From Tyto alba (lineage: Eukaryota; Chordata; Aves; Strigiformes; Tytonidae): a DNA stretch of 64,000 bases. Below, piece by piece: positions 61,240 to 64,000 of the stretch (its first letter is position 1; each line of letters begins with the position of its first letter). The DNA is taken from assembly GCF_018691265.1 (NCBI RefSeq), contig NW_024881321.1, forward strand, positions 20,933,698-20,997,697, written 5' to 3'. The notes beneath the pieces are model-generated. The model had not been told where the DNA came from. It did not search any database and saw only the letters and a program-made list of their open reading frames with translations. The position numbers and the translations under genes were made by a program.

Positions 61240-62376
61240 TTATTGATAGGGATGACTCCTATGACTGGAGTGTTAGAATAGAAAGATAGAGGCTCTTTAG
61301 GAATGACAGGCAGGAGAAACAAGAAGGGTGTGTTGCCCTCTATGTCAATGACCAGCTGGAGTGCATGGAGCTCTGCTGGGACATGGATGAGGAGCCAAGC
61401 AAGAGATTATGGGTCAGGAATAAAGGGAGGGCGGGGACAGATGACATTATAGTGAGTGTCTGCTACCGGCCACCCCACCAGGAAGACCAAGCAGATAATA
61501 CTGTTTATAGACAGATAGGGGCAGCCTCATGTTCACAAGCTCTGGTCCTCATGGGGGTCTTCAGTCACCCTGATATCTGTAGGAGGGACAAAACAGCAAA
61601 ACATAAGCAATCCAGGAGGTTCCTGGAGTATGTTGATGAAAAATTCCTTCTCCAAGTGATAGAGGAGACAATTAGAAGAGGTGCTATGTTGGAATTTGTT
61701 CTCACCAAAAAGGAAGAGCTGATGGGGAGTGTGAAATTCAAGGGAAGCCTTGGCTGCAGTGACCATGAAATAGTAGAGTTCAAGATCCTTGCAACAGCAA
61801 GGAGTGAGCACAACAACATTGCTACCTTGGGCTTCAGGAGAGCAGATTTTGGCCTCTTCAAGGATCTGCTTGGCAGAGTAGCATGGGATAAATCCCTGGA
61901 GGGAAATGGGGCCCAAGAAACCTTAATATTCAAGGATCACCTCCTCCAAGCTCAGGAACAATGCATCCCAACAAAGAGGATATCAGATAAGAATGCCAGA
62001 AGGATGAACAAGTTGCTCCTGGAAAAGCTCAAGCACAAAAAGGAAGGATACAGAGGGTGGAAGCAAGCAGATACCCTAGGAGGAATACAGAGAAATTGTC
62101 CAAGCAGTCAGGGATCGGGTTAGGAAAGCCAAAGCCGTGAGAGAATTATATCTGGACAGGGACATCAAAGGCACCAAAAAAAAATTTCTATTGTATGTCA
62201 GTGATAAAAGGAAGACTAGGGAAAATGTGAGCCCTCTGTGGAAGAAAACAGGAGAACCGGTTAAATGGGATATGCAGAAGGCTGAGGTACTCAGTGACAT
62301 CTTTATGTCAGTCTTCACTAGTAAAAGTTCCAGACACACTGTCCGAATCACAGAAGACAGGGACTGGGAGAACGAA
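61240..62376 (+). mobile_element. CR1 LINE, endonuclease and linker (5' of LTR)
   Basis: The least diverged long CR1 piece in the window. It begins within the endonuclease (reading DWSVRIER, then EGCVALYVNDQLECMEL) and runs to just before the reverse transcriptase ([16 protein letters not shown], then HTVRITED). The upstream ORF1 and first part of the endonuclease are absent. It stops at 62376, where a family B LTR begins. Confidence 0.92.
61365..62123 (+). pseudogene. CR1 ORF2 endonuclease remnant, 252 codons open
   Basis: The longest real frame in the window. It is part of CR1 ORF2, whose EEP-family endonuclease nicks target DNA for target-primed reverse transcription. Visible motifs: VCYRPP (residues 32-37), GVFSHPDIC (64-72), RRFLEYVDEKFLLQVIEE (84-101), GAMLEFVLT (106-114) and CSDHE (131-135). 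The family normally has GDFN where this copy has GVFS, so a catalytic Asp and an Asn are replaced, while the C-terminal SDH is kept. The linker follows (FRRADFGLFKDLLGRVAWD, 172-190). The frame is open upstream of the ATG, so this ATG is not the true start. A frameshift near 62100 ends the frame; the family reading continues in another frame at 62137 ([19 protein letters not shown]). It is not functional. Confidence 0.9.
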
Positions 62377-63354
62377 TGTAGTGGTTTGAGCCGGGTTAGC
62401 AGCCAACCACCACAGATGATCACGAGCAAAAGGCAGACTTGTTAGGGGAAGAAAAAAACCCATACATTTATTACAGACACTAACAACACGTAACAAAGTA
62501 GGACAGTGAGAAGCATTGCCACACCTTGAGAACACCTTGCCCCCACCCCTCCCTTCTTCCGGGCTCAGTTCTGCTCCCAATATCTCTACCTCCTCTCCCC
62601 AGAGTTGCAGGGGCAGGGTATGGGTGGTGCAGTCAGTCATGTCACTTCTTCCATCTCCGTTGGGGGAAAACTTCTGGAACTTGTTCCCCCTGCTCCTTCG
62701 TGGTCCCCCTCTCACAGGAGAGAGTCCTCCACAAGATTTCTCCAACATGAGTCTCTCCCACGGGCTGCAGCATTTCCTTACACTGCTCCAGTGTGGGACA
62801 CCAACTTTCTCCAACTGGATTCCCTCCCACAGGCTTCAGCCCTTCCTGAGCTGCTCCAGCGTAGGACACCCCTGCATGCTGCAATCCTCCAAGCGCTGAA
62901 TTACAACAGCAAGGTCTACCTTTTCCCACAAGACCCTGGTCTTCTTTGGGCACAGACACCTTGATCATGCATGTGAAAAATGCAGGCCATAAATCAGTGT
63001 CTGCTCCACCATAGATCTTCATGGGTGTCAGCGGGGGACCACTCTGCCGTCTCACCACAGGATACAGGGAGGTCTCTGCTCCAGCACACCTTCCCCCTCC
63101 TTTCTTCCTCTGTTCCTCCACTCACCTTGGTGTTCACGCAGCTGCCACAACTCCTCCTTACAAGTCTGAGTCCTCCTCACCGTGTCCCTTCTTAAATACA
63201 TTATCGCAGAGGCGCAGCTGTTTGGCGCAGCTTTGGTGCAGAGGTGGAGTTAACTTGGATCTGGGGGATCTTTGAGAAGCTTCTCAGAGGGGCTATCCCT
63301 ATAGCCCTCTCCCCTGTTACAGATAAATCCCACCACTCACTCAAACCCAGGACA
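62377..63354 (-). mobile_element. LTR, family B, inside CR1 but lacking a TSD
   Basis: Plus strand TGTAGTGGTTTGAGCCGG to AACCCAGGACA, with full ends and 978 bp. It is closely similar to 57344-58240 over its first roughly 130 bp and its last part, with extra modules in the middle (62700-62880). Flanks are acgaa (62372-62376) and cagtt (63355-63359) and do not match. Both flanks are CR1, plus strand, but about 1.5 kb of CR1 between them is missing. The 168- and 159-codon minus frames inside it are repeat translations. Confidence 0.88.
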
Positions 63355-63660
63355 CAGTTACTGACAGGAAAGATGGGGTGATACTCTTATTCAGGGAGTG
63401 TAGTGATAGGACAAGGGGTAACATTTTTAAATTGACAGAAGTTAGATTTAGATTAGGTATAATGAAGAAATTATTTATTGTGAGGATGGTGAAACCCTGG
63501 AACAGGTTGTCCATAGAAGTATTAGATGCCCCCTCTCTGAAATTTTTCAAGGCCAGGTTGGATGGCACTTTGAGCAAACTGATCTCATGTGCATGTCCAT
63601 GGCAGGTGTGTTGGAACTACATGATCTTTAAGGTCCCTTCCAATTATTTCCTCTGATTTA
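63355..63660 (+). mobile_element. CR1 LINE 3' end (right of LTR)
   Basis: Starts in the ORF2 C-terminus and reads CSDRTRGNIFKLTEVRFRLG, then VKPWNRLSIEV and PSLKFFKARLDGTL in the frame 63378-63656. It ends AAGGTCCCTTCCAATTATTT near 63650. The terminal ATTCTRTG unit is lost. Confidence 0.88.
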
Positions 63661-63661
63661 C

Positions 63662-64000
63662 CTTTGCATTTAAAAATAATTCAGCATATTTTTTTTTATC
63701 TTATTCATACATTCTTCTCTGTAGTACTCACTTTGTTAACATATTCACTCCTACTTCAGTAACTTATAAAATTGTATAGTTCATAAAAATGCCAAAATAC
63801 TGAGATAAGTTAATATGTTTTACTTGTCAAAGCTTTGAAGATTTATTGAAAAAATGCTATTGGCAATATTACATGAGTGAAATGAAGCTCATGCAGGTAC
63901 AGGTAATTTTGCATGCATAATCTGACAGAAAAGGAAATTGTCTGATGCACTATGCACTAGTTCCTGATGAAAAGATGAATCCCATACCAAGTTATTCATA
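63662..64000. other. Unique AT-rich sequence to window end
   Basis: No gene or repeat recognised. Confidence 0.45.

Noticed and set aside
62308..63121. Minus-strand frames of 168 and 159 codons
   Set aside because: They are translations of the LTR modules (repeated CSPWERL-type and GRPCCCNSALGGLQH-type phrases), also seen in the 57344 LTR. Not genes.
57344..63354. Two same-strand family B LTRs about 4 kb apart as a full provirus
   Set aside because: The DNA between holds CR1 tails, a family A LTR and a CR1 endonuclease, not retroviral genes. The left LTR also has its own perfect TSD (ccatg), so it is solo.

Overview
This window looks like gene-free avian nuclear DNA. It is AT-rich, has long A/T homopolymers, and is crowded with two repeat classes typical of birds: CR1 LINE retrotransposons (3' ends resembling ATTCTRTG, with remnants of the ORF1 esterase-like and ORF2 endonuclease/reverse-transcriptase regions) and solo LTRs of endogenous retroviruses, several with readable 5-bp target-site duplications (TSDs). 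I found no convincing host exon, tRNA, rRNA, CRISPR array or operon. Longer open frames are CR1 remnants, repeat translations or chance frames. No retroviral gag/pol/env coding sequence was recognised.

Layout. 1-10 kb: an LTR (1093-1609), a CR1 split by a solo LTR (2390-4840), a CR1 tail (5466), an LTR (6624-7216), an 18-copy TATACC array (8683-8790) and a short LTR (9495-9839). 10-16 kb: CR1 copies on both strands, an LTR fragment and a third LTR type (to 15761). 16-29 kb: mostly unique AT-rich DNA around one long, rearranged minus-strand CR1 (20880-24490) interrupted by a 585-bp insertion. 29.5-31.7 kb: a GC-richer island with imperfect internal repeats, split by an LTR (30156-30675). 33.8-37.9 kb: an AAGGAT array, then a near full-structure CR1 carrying two further LTRs of the family seen at 30156. 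39-49 kb: CR1 tails, three LTRs and an AGAAT array at a CR1 3' end. 49-57 kb: mostly unique sequence with a strong G-quadruplex candidate (52510-52543). 57-64 kb: two LTRs of the 2889 family, another LTR, CR1 tails, and a CR1-LTR-CR1 composite that has lost its reverse transcriptase and shows no TSD.

Nothing here works as a gene system; the content is a record of nested insertions. Summing my intervals, recognisable CR1 and LTR sequence makes up roughly 25 kb of 64 kb (about 40%). That is high for a typical bird autosome and suggests a repeat-rich compartment such as the W chromosome, or a bird lineage rich in CR1. This is inference. Family assignments rest on recognition by eye; element ends are approximate unless a TSD is given.
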